Assembly (NCBI RefSeq): GCF_030269765.1
Contig: NZ_BSTX01000001.1
Span: 1,619,370 to 1,683,369, forward strand
Origin: Actinorhabdospora filicis
GTDB lineage: Bacteria; Actinomycetota; Actinomycetes; Mycobacteriales; Micromonosporaceae
Direction of reading: 5' to 3'
Length of the DNA stretch: 64,000 nt
Below the pieces are notes generated by a model, which saw only the letters and a list, made by a program, of their open reading frames with translations, had not been told where the DNA came from and searched no databases. Positions 52,011 through 61,197 of this stretch are shown in pieces. Each line of letters starts with the position of its first letter. The first letter of the stretch is position 1. A program made the position numbers and the translations under genes.

Positions 52011-52646
52011 TTACTCGCGGCGTTTGACGGCGTAGGCGAAGAGGTGGTCTTCGGGGGCGGCGGTGGGCAGGTCGGGTTCGTAGCGGGTGAGCGAGGTGTG
52101 GACGACGTCGAGGCCGGTCTCGGCGAGGCGGCGGCGGTATTCGGGTTCGGTGTAGCTGCTCATGCGCAGGGGGCGGCCCATCCATTCGGTGTCGGTCTCG
52201 GAGTAGTCGCCGGGGACGGTGGCCATGGCGAAGGCGCCGCCGGGGCGCAGCCAGGCGGCGATGCGGACGAGGGTCTCGTCGAGTTCGTCGCGGGTCATCT
52301 GGAGCAGGGGGAAGAAGGCGCAGACGGCGGCGAAGGTCCCGGCGAGGGCGTTGAAGCCGCGCACGTCGCAGAGCAGGAAGCTGGCGGAGGGCACGTGCCG
52401 GGTGGCGACGTCGATCATGCGGGGTGAGACGTCGATGCCGGTGACGCGGCAGCCGAGCCCGGCGAGGCGTTCGGCGACGGGCCGTCCGGTGCCGCTGCCG
52501 ATGTCCAGGACGCGGTCGCCGGGCATGAGGCGCCCGGCGAGCCAGCCGAGGGCGGCGTGCTGTTCGGGGAGGCGGCGGAAGCCGGTCTCGTAGTCCTCGC
52601 CGAGTTCGTCGAAGATGCGGGCGGCGGGCATCGGTGCTGGTTCCAC
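52011..52646 (-). CDS. Class I SAM-dependent methyltransferase
   Basis: 211 residues with motif I VLDIGSGTGRP, motif II-like VTGIDVSPRMID and LLQMTRDELDETL ... AAWLRPGGAF. Substrate not predictable. GTG 52646 or ATG 52631. Thirteen bases after the aminoglycoside phosphotransferase-like gene, in the same direction, so probably co-transcribed. Confidence 0.88.
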   Translation of the reverse strand: MEPAPMPAARIFDELGEDYETGFRRLPEQHAALGWLAGRLMPGDRVLDIGSGTGRPVAERLAGLGCRVTGIDVSPRMIDVATRHVPSASFLLCDVRGFNALAGTFAAVCAFFPLLQMTRDELDETLVRIAAWLRPGGAFAMATVPGDYSETDTEWMGRPLRMSSYTEPEYRRRLAETGLDVVHTSLTRYEPDLPTAAPEDHLFAYAVKRRE

Positions 52647-52658
52647 GACCTCAGTGGA

Positions 52659-53654
52659 TCATGCGAATGGTTCTCGGGTCCCGGCTTTGGCGGGTTCCGT
52701 CTCGGGTTCGGGCGCCTCGGCGTGCTCGTCGGTGAGGCCGCCGGCGATGGGGCTGTCGCGCCACTGGTCGAGGACGCCGGCCAGCCCGTCGGCGAGCTGC
52801 GGCAGGCGCGGGACGAGGGCGAGGCAGGCGACGACCTGGAGCATCCGCCCGGCCTCCATGACGGTCAGGAGGCGGCGGTCGACGGGCGGGCGGCCCAGGA
52901 CGGCGGCGGCGGTGTCGTAGGCGTCGACGGCCTCCTCGCCGGACAGCGCGAGGTCCCATTCGACCGGGCCCAGGCAGGTCATCTCGAAGTCGGCGTAGAC
53001 GTTCCCACTGGTCGTGGCGATGACGTTGTACACGGGCGAGTCGCCGTGGATGGGCTGGAGGCGGATGCCCGGGAACTCCTTCCGCAGGCCCGCCCGGGTG
53101 GTCACCACCGGCGCCAGCAGGTCCCATTCGCGGCGGGCGCGGTCCAGCTCGTCGGGGTGGATGAGCTCGGGGTGGTCGCGCAGCTGCGTGAGGCAGGCGG
53201 GGATGGTGTCGTCCAGTGAGGTCAGCAGCGGCAGCTCGCGCGGGTACCCGGCCAGTTCGGCGTGCAGGCCGGGCAGGGCGGCGGTCTCGCGGAGGTGGTC
53301 GGGGTGGGCGCCGGGGACGACGTCCAGGTGCTCCCAGAAGGTCATCGCGAAGCCGTCGCGCTCGACGGGTTCGGCCGGGACCAGCGGGCTGGGCGCCACC
53401 ACCGGGAAGCCGCGCCCGGCCAGCCAGGCCACCACGTCCAGCTCGTCGAGCATGCGGGTGGCCTGCGCGGCGGTGTCGGCCCGCAGCGGCTCCGGGACGA
53501 CGGTGGGCACGCGGGCCACGACCGGCGCGGGCGCCAGGTGGACCACCACGGAGAAGAGGTCGTGCAGGACGACCGGGTCGGTCACGGTCAGGTCGAGGTC
53601 GCGCGCGGCCGCGGTGGCGGCCGCGACGGCGCGTCGAGTGCGTTCGTCCCCCAT
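52659..53654 (-). CDS. Aminoglycoside phosphotransferase-family protein
   Basis: 331 residues of the APH kinase family: IHGDSPVYNVI (catalytic HxD ... N) and ADFEMTCLGP as the DFG-equivalent (DFE). The N-terminal nucleotide lobe is weakly conserved and the Gly-loop is not clear. Members phosphorylate antibiotics, choline or unknown small molecules; similar actinomycete genes have no proven resistance role. ATG 53654. Upstream of the methyltransferase gene. Confidence 0.83.
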   Translation of the reverse strand: MGDERTRRAVAAATAAARDLDLTVTDPVVLHDLFSVVVHLAPAPVVARVPTVVPEPLRADTAAQATRMLDELDVVAWLAGRGFPVVAPSPLVPAEPVERDGFAMTFWEHLDVVPGAHPDHLRETAALPGLHAELAGYPRELPLLTSLDDTIPACLTQLRDHPELIHPDELDRARREWDLLAPVVTTRAGLRKEFPGIRLQPIHGDSPVYNVIATTSGNVYADFEMTCLGPVEWDLALSGEEAVDAYDTAAAVLGRPPVDRRLLTVMEAGRMLQVVACLALVPRLPQLADGLAGVLDQWRDSPIAGGLTDEHAEAPEPETEPAKAGTREPFA

Positions 53655-53746
53655 GCCGCGATCGTGTCAGACCGGCGACGATCCTGACGCCGGTTGTCAC
53701 GTAAGGGCAGTACGGTCGGGCAGCATTCACCACCTGTGGAGGTCCG

Positions 53747-54064
53747 ATGGTCATCGAGATTCGCACCTACCGGCTCAAGCCCGGCACCGCCGAGGAGTTC
53801 ATCCGCGTGGCGCGGGAGGAGGTGCTGCCGCTGCTGGCGGCGGCCGGTCTGAGGGTGCGCACGGTCGGCCGGTCGCTGGTCGCCGAGAACGGGCACGAGG
53901 AGGCCTACCTGGTCCGCGAGTTCGACTCGATCGAGGAGCTGGAGCGCCTGGAGACGGCGTTCTACGGCGGGGACGCCTGGCGCGAGGGCCCGCGCGACGC
54001 GATCGTCTCGCGGATCCTCAGCTACCACTCGGTCGTCCTCGACGGCGCCGAGCTGGGGCTGTGA
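53747..54064 (+). CDS. NIPSNAP-family small protein
   Basis: 105 residues matching the NIPSNAP/ABM-type ferredoxin-like fold: VIEIRTYRLKPGTAEEFIRV at the start and YHSVVL at the end. Bacterial role unknown. GGAGG lies about six bases before ATG 53747. Confidence 0.82.
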   Translation: MVIEIRTYRLKPGTAEEFIRVAREEVLPLLAAAGLRVRTVGRSLVAENGHEEAYLVREFDSIEELERLETAFYGGDAWREGPRDAIVSRILSYHSVVLDGAELGL

Positions 54065-54109
54065 CCCAGGCCACTGCGCACTGTCCGGTACGGGCCTAGT
54101 TTGATCCGA

Positions 54110-55126
54110 ATGGACGGTCTACTGACCCGTCGGTCGTTACGCGGTTTCCTGCGGCTGGCCCGGTTCCGCTTTCTGCTGTACAACGTGCTCCCGGTGGCCC
54201 TCGGGGTCTCCGCGGCGGCCTGGACGGGCCACCCGGTGCGTCTGGGCTGGTACCTGTACGCGCAGGTGTTCGCCTGGACCGTGCACGTCATGACGCACTA
54301 CTGCAACGAGTACTTCGACCTGGCCGCCGACCGCGCCAACACCCGCTACACGCCCTGGACCGGCGGCAGCCGCGCCCTGGTGGACGGGCTGGTGCGGCCG
54401 GAGGTCTCGCTGGCCACCTCGTTCCTGCTGTGGACGGCCTGCCTGGGCCTGGTGGTGGCGATGCCGGACTGGCCGGCGCGGGCGCTGGCCGCCCTCACCG
54501 TCACGCTGGCCTGGTTCTACACCGCGCCGCCGCTGAAGCTGAACTACCGCGCGCTGGGCGAGCTCACCGTCGCCGCGATCCTGAACGGGCTGTGGCCGGT
54601 GGTGGCGGTGCTGCTCCAGATCGGGCGGGTGCCGTGGATGCTCCTGGCGATCCTGGCGCCGACGGCGATCCTGCAGACGGCGCGCATGGCGGTGATGAAC
54701 CTCGGCGACCGGGTCTCCGACGCCTCGGTCGGCAAGCGCACGATCCCGGTCCGGCTCGGGCACGACCGCTCGGTCCTGCTGATCACCGTGGCCCAGGCGG
54801 TGGCCTACGGGCTGCTCACCGCGTTCGCGGTGTTCGGGTGGGTGCCGTGGCTGGTGTGGCTGGCGATGATCGCGACCGCGCCCCTGTCGGCCTGGCTGGT
54901 CACCCGTCTGCGGCGCGGCGACATGCGCGAGGGCGATCCGGTGACGATGACGCCGGTGGTGTTCTGGGCCTCCAACCACGTCTCGCTGGTCGTGTGCGCG
55001 GCCCTGGCCGGGATGGTCGCCGAGCTGGCGCTGCGCGGCCGGAGCGGCGCGCTGCCGCTGGGCGCGGTCCTGGCGGCGTACGCGGGCCTGTTCGCGCACC
55101 GGCTGTGGCTGGCCCGCAAACGCTGA
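54110..55126 (+). CDS. UbiA-family prenyltransferase
   Basis: 338 residues, eight or nine membrane helices. Asp-rich motifs THYCNEYFDLAADRAN and NLGDRVSDASVGKRT correspond to the NDxxD and DxxxD diphosphate-binding sites, with NE for ND in the first. Relates to MenA-type or other aromatic prenyltransferases; no menaquinone genes nearby. ATG 54110 follows TAGTTT at 54097-54102 by seven bases, suggesting leaderless transcription; no ribosome site is seen. Confidence 0.85.
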   Translation: MDGLLTRRSLRGFLRLARFRFLLYNVLPVALGVSAAAWTGHPVRLGWYLYAQVFAWTVHVMTHYCNEYFDLAADRANTRYTPWTGGSRALVDGLVRPEVSLATSFLLWTACLGLVVAMPDWPARALAALTVTLAWFYTAPPLKLNYRALGELTVAAILNGLWPVVAVLLQIGRVPWMLLAILAPTAILQTARMAVMNLGDRVSDASVGKRTIPVRLGHDRSVLLITVAQAVAYGLLTAFAVFGWVPWLVWLAMIATAPLSAWLVTRLRRGDMREGDPVTMTPVVFWASNHVSLVVCAALAGMVAELALRGRSGALPLGAVLAAYAGLFAHRLWLARKR

Positions 55127-55170
55127 GGGCACGACTTGTAACTGACGGCATCGCGTGTGACCATGGGGCC

Positions 55171-55584
55171 ATGGTCAACCTGAGGACGCACGACGCCATC
55201 TGCACGCCCGAGACCGGCACCGAACGCAAACCCGACGTGTGCACCGTCCGGGAGGTCCTCGACCGGGTCGGCGGCAAGTGGTCCATCGGCATCATCGTCG
55301 AGGCCGGGAAGGGACCGGTGCGCTTCACCGAGCTGGAGCGCAAGGTCGAGGGCATCAGCCGCCGGATGCTGACGCTGACCCTGCGCAACCTCGAACGCGA
55401 CGGGCTGCTCGTGCGCACCGTCTACCCGACGGTGCCGCCGCGCGTGGAGTACCAGGCCACGCCGATGGCGCTGGAGCTCTACGACTCGCTCATCACCCTC
55501 ACCACCTGGGCCGACCGGCACACCGGCGACATCACCGCCGCCCGGATCCGCTACGACGAGGAACACGCCGCCGTCACCGCGTAG
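55171..55584 (+). CDS. HxlR-family transcriptional regulator
   Basis: 137 residues: CTVREVLDRVGGKWSIGI ... FTELERKVEGISRRMLTLTL is the HxlR winged helix. Cys12 and Cys25 lie near the N-terminus; redox- or electrophile-sensing HxlR members carry such Cys. ATG 55171. Follows the prenyltransferase by 44 bases. Confidence 0.9.
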   Translation: MVNLRTHDAICTPETGTERKPDVCTVREVLDRVGGKWSIGIIVEAGKGPVRFTELERKVEGISRRMLTLTLRNLERDGLLVRTVYPTVPPRVEYQATPMALELYDSLITLTTWADRHTGDITAARIRYDEEHAAVTA

Positions 55585-55610
55585 CAACGTCGTCCACTTA
55601 GGATGATGAG

Positions 55611-56024
55611 ATGCCGCTCACAGTGGACGAGGCCGACGCCGTCCTCGCCGGGAATTTCGCGCCCTGGGTCCAGGCCCTCGGCCTGCACACCGTGTCCGTC
55701 GACGGGCCCACCGCCGTCCTTCGCCTGCCCTGGTCGAAGGCGCTGGCCCGGGAGGGCGGCGCGCTGTCCGGCCAGGCGATCATGGCCGCCGCCGACACCG
55801 CCACCGTCATCGCGATCTCCTCGGCCTCCGGTACCTACCGGCCGATGACCACGGTGCAGCAGTCAGTGACTTTCCGCAGGCCCGTGATCGACGCCGACGT
55901 GCTGTTCACCGCCACCGTCAACAAGCTCGGCCGCTCGATGGCCTTCACCGACATCGACGCCGCACTTGAGGGGACGGGCGCGCAGGTCGCCCAGGCATCC
56001 ACTGTGTACGCTCTCCTGGGCTGA
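55611..56024 (+). CDS. PaaI-type thioesterase (hotdog fold)
   Basis: 137 residues of the hotdog fold: GGALSGQAIMAAADTATVIA and TTVQQSVTFRRPV. Likely an acyl-CoA thioesterase. ATG 55611, 26 bases after the HxlR gene; TAGGAT at 55599-55604 ends six bases before the start. Confidence 0.85.
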   Translation: MPLTVDEADAVLAGNFAPWVQALGLHTVSVDGPTAVLRLPWSKALAREGGALSGQAIMAAADTATVIAISSASGTYRPMTTVQQSVTFRRPVIDADVLFTATVNKLGRSMAFTDIDAALEGTGAQVAQASTVYALLG

Positions 56025-56120
56025 CCGCCCGTTACCGCTCGCGTCCACACCACCGGGCGACCGGGGCCGCACGAACCGCTACCATCTGGCGGCAGGCCCT
56101 CCAGATTGGACAAAGCACCC

Positions 56121-57359
56121 GTGTCGAATCATCCCTCCCCGCCGCGCACGCGGCTGGAAGCGGAGCTGAGGACCCGGTCCTGGGGGAGAGAACGGGCACT
56201 ACAGCTGTTGCACCGCAAGGCGCACGAACTCGGCCTGACCGGCTTCACGCTCGGTTTACGGCAGTTCGACCGCTACCTGGCCGCGGAGTCCACGCGCATG
56301 CGGCCGGTCACCGCCGAGGTGCTGCGCGCCGTCTTCGGCATGCCCGCCACCGATCTGCTCGCCCCCGCTCCGTCCACATCGGACGCCGACCCGCTGGGCC
56401 AGGACGCCTCCCGCGACCACGCGGTGGCCATCGCCGCCGCCGACCTGTCCGAGGCGCCGGTGGAACAGCTGCGCGCCGAAGTCCGCCGCCACGCCCGCGA
56501 CTACGCGCACCTGGCACCCGGCAGTCTCCTGCCGCGGCTGCTGCGCACCCGCGACCTGGCCTACGCGCTGCTGGAGACCACCCGCCGTCCCCGCCACTGC
56601 GCCACGCTGCTCGCCATCGCCGGGCAGGTCTGCGCGCTGGCCGCCACCACCGCCTATGACCTCGGCGATCCCGACGCCGCCGACGACCACGCGCGCGCCG
56701 CCGGGATCTACGCCGACATCGCCGAGCAGCCCGCGCTCACCGCGTGGGTGCGCGGCACCCGCGCCACCATCGCGTTCTGGAGCCGCCGCCCCCGCGAGGC
56801 CCTCGACCACGTCGCCGGCGGCCTCGCCCACGCCTCCGGCACCACCGCCCGCCGCCTGCACGCCGTCGCCGCGCGCGCCCACGCCCTCCTCGGCTCCCGC
56901 CGCGAGGCGCTGGCCGCCGTCGACGCCGCCGGGCGCTGCCACGGCGCCGACTCCCTGGCCACCGACGTGGGCGGCGAGTTCGGTTTCCCGCCCGCCCGGC
57001 TGTCGATGTGCACCGCGGCGGTGCATCTGTCCCTTGGGGACGGTGACCACGCCGCGCTCAGCGCGCAGCAGGCGATCGCGATGTACGAGCGGACCCCGGT
57101 GGAGCAGCGCCGCTTCGGCGTCCTGGCCGGGGCGAGCATGGACCTGGCCGCCGCGCGGATCCTGCGCGATGAGCTCGACGGCGTCCGCGACGCCCTGGAA
57201 CCGGCGCTGGGGCTTGACCCGGCCCGCCGGACCGCGCGGCTCACCGAACGGCTCGGCGGCATCCGGGGACGCCTGGCGTCCCCCCGTTTCAAGAAGTCCC
57301 GCGCCGCGGTGGACCTGCGCGAGACCATCGACGCCTTCACGGCGGGTGCCCACCTGTGA
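56121..57359 (+). CDS. Helical-repeat (TPR-like) regulator-type protein
   Basis: About 412 residues. The N-terminal 80 residues (TLGLRQFDRYLAAESTRMRP, VTAEVLRAVFGMP) look like the degenerate helix-turn-helix of the actinomycete transcriptional-regulator family; the rest is alpha-helical, TPR-like (AGIYADIAEQPALTAWVRG, ALDHVAGGLAHA). No enzyme motif. Start TTG 56106 or GTG 56121. Located just upstream of the cvn-like operon but probably separate. Confidence 0.7.
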   Translation: MSNHPSPPRTRLEAELRTRSWGRERALQLLHRKAHELGLTGFTLGLRQFDRYLAAESTRMRPVTAEVLRAVFGMPATDLLAPAPSTSDADPLGQDASRDHAVAIAAADLSEAPVEQLRAEVRRHARDYAHLAPGSLLPRLLRTRDLAYALLETTRRPRHCATLLAIAGQVCALAATTAYDLGDPDAADDHARAAGIYADIAEQPALTAWVRGTRATIAFWSRRPREALDHVAGGLAHASGTTARRLHAVAARAHALLGSRREALAAVDAAGRCHGADSLATDVGGEFGFPPARLSMCTAAVHLSLGDGDHAALSAQQAIAMYERTPVEQRRFGVLAGASMDLAAARILRDELDGVRDALEPALGLDPARRTARLTERLGGIRGRLASPRFKKSRAAVDLRETIDAFTAGAHL

Positions 57360-57462
57360 CCGTCCACCGGCGAAATGGCAGCCCGATGTCATGGTCCGTA
57401 CGCACCGCTGCCGCCACCCTGAGTGGGCGAAGCGGGGGCGCAGAGCTTGGTAGGAGGATCCG

Positions 57463-60141
57463 CTGAAGATCACGCGGAAAGTCGGCGTGCTCGTGACCGT
57501 CCCGTTGGCCACGGCCGTCGCGTTCGCCGCGCTCGCGGTGGCCACCACCGTGGGCGACGCGCTCCAGGCGCATCGCCTGCGCACCCTCGTGGTCGCCGCC
57601 GACGCCGTCGGGGACCTGTCGCACCGCCTGCAGATCGAGCGCACCGCGGCGGTGGAGGGCCTGGCGCACCAGGAACTGGGCACCGACCCGTTCCTGGCCA
57701 GCGCCCGCGACACCGACGTGGCCGTCAAGAAGTACGCCGACGCCCGTGACCGCCTCGGCGAGTTCGGCCCGAACCTGACCTCGCTGCTGGACCGCATGGA
57801 CCGCCAGCTGAAGGACCTGCCCCGGTTGCGGCGGCAGGTGTCGGGCGGGGCGATGACGGCCTCGGCGACGGCGTTCCGCTACCGGATCCTGCTGGGCGAC
57901 CTGGTGACCTACCGGGAGTCGATCGTGCAGAACGGCGGCGCGCGCGGCGACAACGCCGACCGCATCCGCGCCGCCGCGGCCCTCGCGCAGGCCGCCGAGT
58001 ACGCCGGGGCCGAGCAGATCACGGTGGACCGGGCGATCGAGTCGGGGCGGCTGACCCCGGCCGCGCAGCAGGAGATCACCGCCGCCCGCTCGGGCTACCT
58101 GGAGTCGATGCGGACCTTCGAGACCCTGTCGGGGGCGGGCTGGCTGGCCCGCTACCAGGCGGAGATGTCGCAGGACGCGGTGACCGTGCAGGTCCTGGAG
58201 GACGCCGTCTCGCGCGTCCGGCCGGGCCGGGCGATCAAGATCGACGACGAGGCCTGGATCGAGGCGATGGACAAGCGCCTGGCGCACATCGACGCCGTGC
58301 AGTCCACCGTGGACGCCGACGTGGTCAAGGCCATCAGCGACCTGCGCACCACCGAACGCGTGTGGGGCGGCCTCCAGGCCGGGCTGGTGCTGATCGCGGT
58401 CATCGTCGCGCTGTGGCTGGCGGTGCGGCTGGGCCGTCCCGTCGTGCTAGGCCTGCGCCGCCTGCGCGACGCCGCCGACCGGGTCGCCTCGGCCGACCTG
58501 CCGATGGCGGTGGCGAAACTGAACTCCGGCGACGGGCTGGGCGACCTGACGCCCGACCAGTTCGCCGGGCGCAACACCAAACTGCTGCCCGCCAAGGGCA
58601 GCGACGAGCTGGCCGAGGTGGCACGCGCGTTCAACGCCGTCCACACCGAGGCCGTGCGCGTCGCCGCCGAGCAGGCCGTCCTGCGCCTGCACATCGCGCG
58701 GATGTTCGTCGAGCTGGCCCGGCGCGGCAACTCCCTCACCGGGCGCCTCACGCGCGCGCTGGACGCCGCGCAGCACACCGAGGAGGACCCGGAGGCGCTG
58801 GACCGGCTGTTCGCCTTCGACCACATGGTGACGCTGCTGTCGCGCCGCAACAACTCGCTGCTGGTGCTGGGCGGTTCGTCCCCGGCGCACGCGCGCGTCA
58901 ACGACGAGCCGGTCGCCGACGTCCTCAAGGCCGCCCAGGGCCAGGTCGAGCACTACAAGCGCGTGCACATCGGCGAGATCGCCGAGGGCATGGCGGTGAA
59001 GGCGAAACTGATCGACGAGATGGTCATCCTGCTGGCCGAACTCATCGACAACGCGACCCGCTTCTCCCAGCACGTGCTGGTGAGCGCCTCGGCGCTGGCC
59101 GACCGCACCATCATCCAGATCAGCGACGACGGCATCGGCATCGAGCCGCCGCAGCGCGAGGCCCTGAACGCGCGGCTGGCCTACCCGAAGCTGGACCTGG
59201 ACTCCCTGCACTCGATGGGCATGACCGTGGTCGGCACCATCGCCGAGCGGCACGGGATCACCGTGGAGCTGCGCGGCGGTCCCGACGGCGGCACCATCGC
59301 CGAGGTCACCGTCCCGGCGGCGATCCTCGTCAAGGAGGAGCCGCGCGAGGCCGCGCCGGACGCGCCCGCCGAGCCCGCCACCGCCTCCGGCCCGGCGGCG
59401 CCGCTGTTCCAGCGCCGCGACGAGGGCCACGCCGGCATCCGCCGCGACATGCTCCCCGAGCGGCCCGCCCCCGAGCCCCAGATGGTCGCCGAGGAGATCC
59501 CGGCCCTCTTCGCGCCCGAGCCGCCGCCCGAGCCCGAGCCGATCGTGGACGGCCACTCGCTCCCGCTGGACGAGTTCATCGCCGAGGCGACCGGGACTCC
59601 CATCGCCACCGAAGCTCCCGTCGCCACCGAGACGCCCGTCCCCGAGGCGGCCGCCGCCCCGGTGGAGGAGCCCGAGACCGCCGAGCCCTTCGAGGAGCCC
59701 GAGACCCTCGCGCACCCCGTCCACGAGCCCGAGCCCCTCGACTCGCGCTGGCCGATCGAACCCGCCGCGCCCGTCGCCGACGGCTACTCCCGGCCCCTGG
59801 ACGCCCCATTGGTCAAGCCGTCCCCGCTCCCCCTCACCCAGCGCGTGCCCACGGCCCGTCTTCCCGTCGAGGACGAAACGCCGACGGAGGTCATCCCAGT
59901 GATCACCGATGACATGCCGGACCCGCGAGGGCACGACGCCCTCCCGGTCCTCCCCCGACGCGCCCCCATGGCGCACCTGGTGCCCGGCGGCATGCCCGCC
60001 ACCGCCGAGGCGCCCGTCAGCGACTACCGAGACCCGGCCTCGGTCGGAGCCACGTTCGCCGCCTACAAGCGGGGAACGAGCAGTACCAACACGACCTTGT
60101 CCATGACGACCGATCGAGAGCAGGACAGTGACCGAGCTTGA
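57463..60141 (+). CDS. CvnA-like nitrate/sensor histidine kinase
   Basis: About 892 residues if started at CTG 57463. The N-terminal helix and a NIT-type extracytoplasmic domain (about residues 40-300) precede a second helix (GLVLIAVIVALWLAVRLG), a HAMP-like segment, FAFDHMVTLLSRRNNSLLVL, and a HATPase with AELIDNATRFSQ, ISDDGIGI and SMGMTVVGTIAERHG. A disordered, Glu/Pro-rich tail of about 250 residues follows. The ribosome site TAGGAGG (57451-57457) is five bases before CTG and 30 bases before the first GTG, favouring the rare CTG start. Heads a cvn operon. Confidence 0.82.
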   Translation: MKITRKVGVLVTVPLATAVAFAALAVATTVGDALQAHRLRTLVVAADAVGDLSHRLQIERTAAVEGLAHQELGTDPFLASARDTDVAVKKYADARDRLGEFGPNLTSLLDRMDRQLKDLPRLRRQVSGGAMTASATAFRYRILLGDLVTYRESIVQNGGARGDNADRIRAAAALAQAAEYAGAEQITVDRAIESGRLTPAAQQEITAARSGYLESMRTFETLSGAGWLARYQAEMSQDAVTVQVLEDAVSRVRPGRAIKIDDEAWIEAMDKRLAHIDAVQSTVDADVVKAISDLRTTERVWGGLQAGLVLIAVIVALWLAVRLGRPVVLGLRRLRDAADRVASADLPMAVAKLNSGDGLGDLTPDQFAGRNTKLLPAKGSDELAEVARAFNAVHTEAVRVAAEQAVLRLHIARMFVELARRGNSLTGRLTRALDAAQHTEEDPEALDRLFAFDHMVTLLSRRNNSLLVLGGSSPAHARVNDEPVADVLKAAQGQVEHYKRVHIGEIAEGMAVKAKLIDEMVILLAELIDNATRFSQHVLVSASALADRTIIQISDDGIGIEPPQREALNARLAYPKLDLDSLHSMGMTVVGTIAERHGITVELRGGPDGGTIAEVTVPAAILVKEEPREAAPDAPAEPATASGPAAPLFQRRDEGHAGIRRDMLPERPAPEPQMVAEEIPALFAPEPPPEPEPIVDGHSLPLDEFIAEATGTPIATEAPVATETPVPEAAAAPVEEPETAEPFEEPETLAHPVHEPEPLDSRWPIEPAAPVADGYSRPLDAPLVKPSPLPLTQRVPTARLPVEDETPTEVIPVITDDMPDPRGHDALPVLPRRAPMAHLVPGGMPATAEAPVSDYRDPASVGATFAAYKRGTSSTNTTLSMTTDREQDSDRA

Positions 60142-60535
60142 CCTGGATTTCCTCCTCAACGACTTCGTCGCGCGAGTGCCCGACGTGACCCACACGCTGG
60201 CGGTTTCGGCAGACGGGCTGCTCATCGCGCGCAACAACGCGTTGAACGAGGACGACGCCGACCGGCTCGCCGCCGTGGCCTCCGGGCTGGTCAGCCTGCT
60301 GCACTCGGCCGCCAAGTCCCTTGAGGCCGGGCGGGTGATCTCCAACCTCACCGAGATGGACGGCGGCTACCTGTCGACGATGTCGGTGTCCAGCGGGGCC
60401 TGCCTGGTCGCGCTGATCAGCCGCGACGGCGACCTGGGCCAGGTCGGCCACGAGCTGACCAAGCTCATCAACCAGGTCGGCCCGGCCCTCACCCCCCACG
60501 CCCGCCCCACCTTGCTGCCGCACAAGACGACCTGA
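60128..60535 (+). CDS. Roadblock/LC7-domain protein, CvnB-like
   Basis: 135 residues matching the roadblock/LC7 family: LDFLLNDFVARVPDVTHTLA, VSADGLLIARN, LISRDGDLGQVGHELTKLI. In cvn systems this protein links the sensor kinase to the small GTPase. GTG start lies 14 bases inside the kinase gene, indicating coupling. Confidence 0.9.
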   Translation: MTELDLDFLLNDFVARVPDVTHTLAVSADGLLIARNNALNEDDADRLAAVASGLVSLLHSAAKSLEAGRVISNLTEMDGGYLSTMSVSSGACLVALISRDGDLGQVGHELTKLINQVGPALTPHARPTLLPHKTT

Positions 60536-60561
60536 GCCCGGACTGCCCCGAAGGACCCCCC

Positions 60562-61197
60562 ATGGCCCCCGCGAACCCCTGCGGCCTTGCGCTCGCCACG
60601 AGGGCGCGGCCGCCCTCGTCGGCGACCAAGCTCGTCGTCGTGGGCGGCCCCGCCACGGGCAAGACCACCCTGATCGGGGCCGTGTCGGACCTCGGCCAGA
60701 TCACCGTCGAGACGCCCGCGCCCCGCGCGCGGGCGACCACGGCGGCGATGGACTTCGGCCGCGTCGGCTTCGAACGCGAGGACCTGTACCTGTTCGGCAC
60801 GCCCGGGCAGGACCGGTTCCGGTTCATGTGGGACCGGCTCGCGCACGGCGCGCGCGGCGCGCTGCTGCTGGCCGATCCGCGCCGGGTCGCCGACAGCGGC
60901 CCGGCGCGCGTTTTCCTGGGCACCCGGCGGCTCCCTTTCGTCGTCCTGGTGAACCGCTTCGACGACGCACCGCTGCCCACACCGCGACAGGTACGGGCCG
61001 AGCTGCGCCTGCCCGTCACCGTCCGCGTCCTCACCTGCGACGCGCGGGTGCGATCCGCCGCCCGGCGCGTCCTCGCCACCACCCTGGCGCATCTGCGGTC
61101 CCGTACCCGGGCCGCCACCGCTTCCGTACCACCGAGACCGCGCACCCACCGCTGCGGTCATCCCCTCACCCCACCCCACCAACGGGAGCATCAATGA
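60562..61197 (+). CDS. Small GTPase, CvnD-like
   Basis: 211 residues: P-loop GGPATGKTT, switch-like DFGRV, GTPGQDRFRFMW (DxxG equivalent) and VNRFD for N/TKxD. In cvn operons a DUF742 (CvnC) gene sits between the roadblock and GTPase genes; here the roadblock gene is followed directly by the GTPase after 26 bases, so CvnC is missing. Overlaps the next gene by 4 bases (ATGA). The C-terminus is basic and low-complexity. Confidence 0.9.
   Translation: MAPANPCGLALATRARPPSSATKLVVVGGPATGKTTLIGAVSDLGQITVETPAPRARATTAAMDFGRVGFEREDLYLFGTPGQDRFRFMWDRLAHGARGALLLADPRRVADSGPARVFLGTRRLPFVVLVNRFDDAPLPTPRQVRAELRLPVTVRVLTCDARVRSAARRVLATTLAHLRSRTRAATASVPPRPRTHRCGHPLTPPHQREHQ

Noticed and set aside
57463-61197. 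DUF742 (CvnC) gene hidden in another frame of the cvn operon
   Set aside because: Only 26 bases separate the roadblock and GTPase genes and no frame resembles DUF742.
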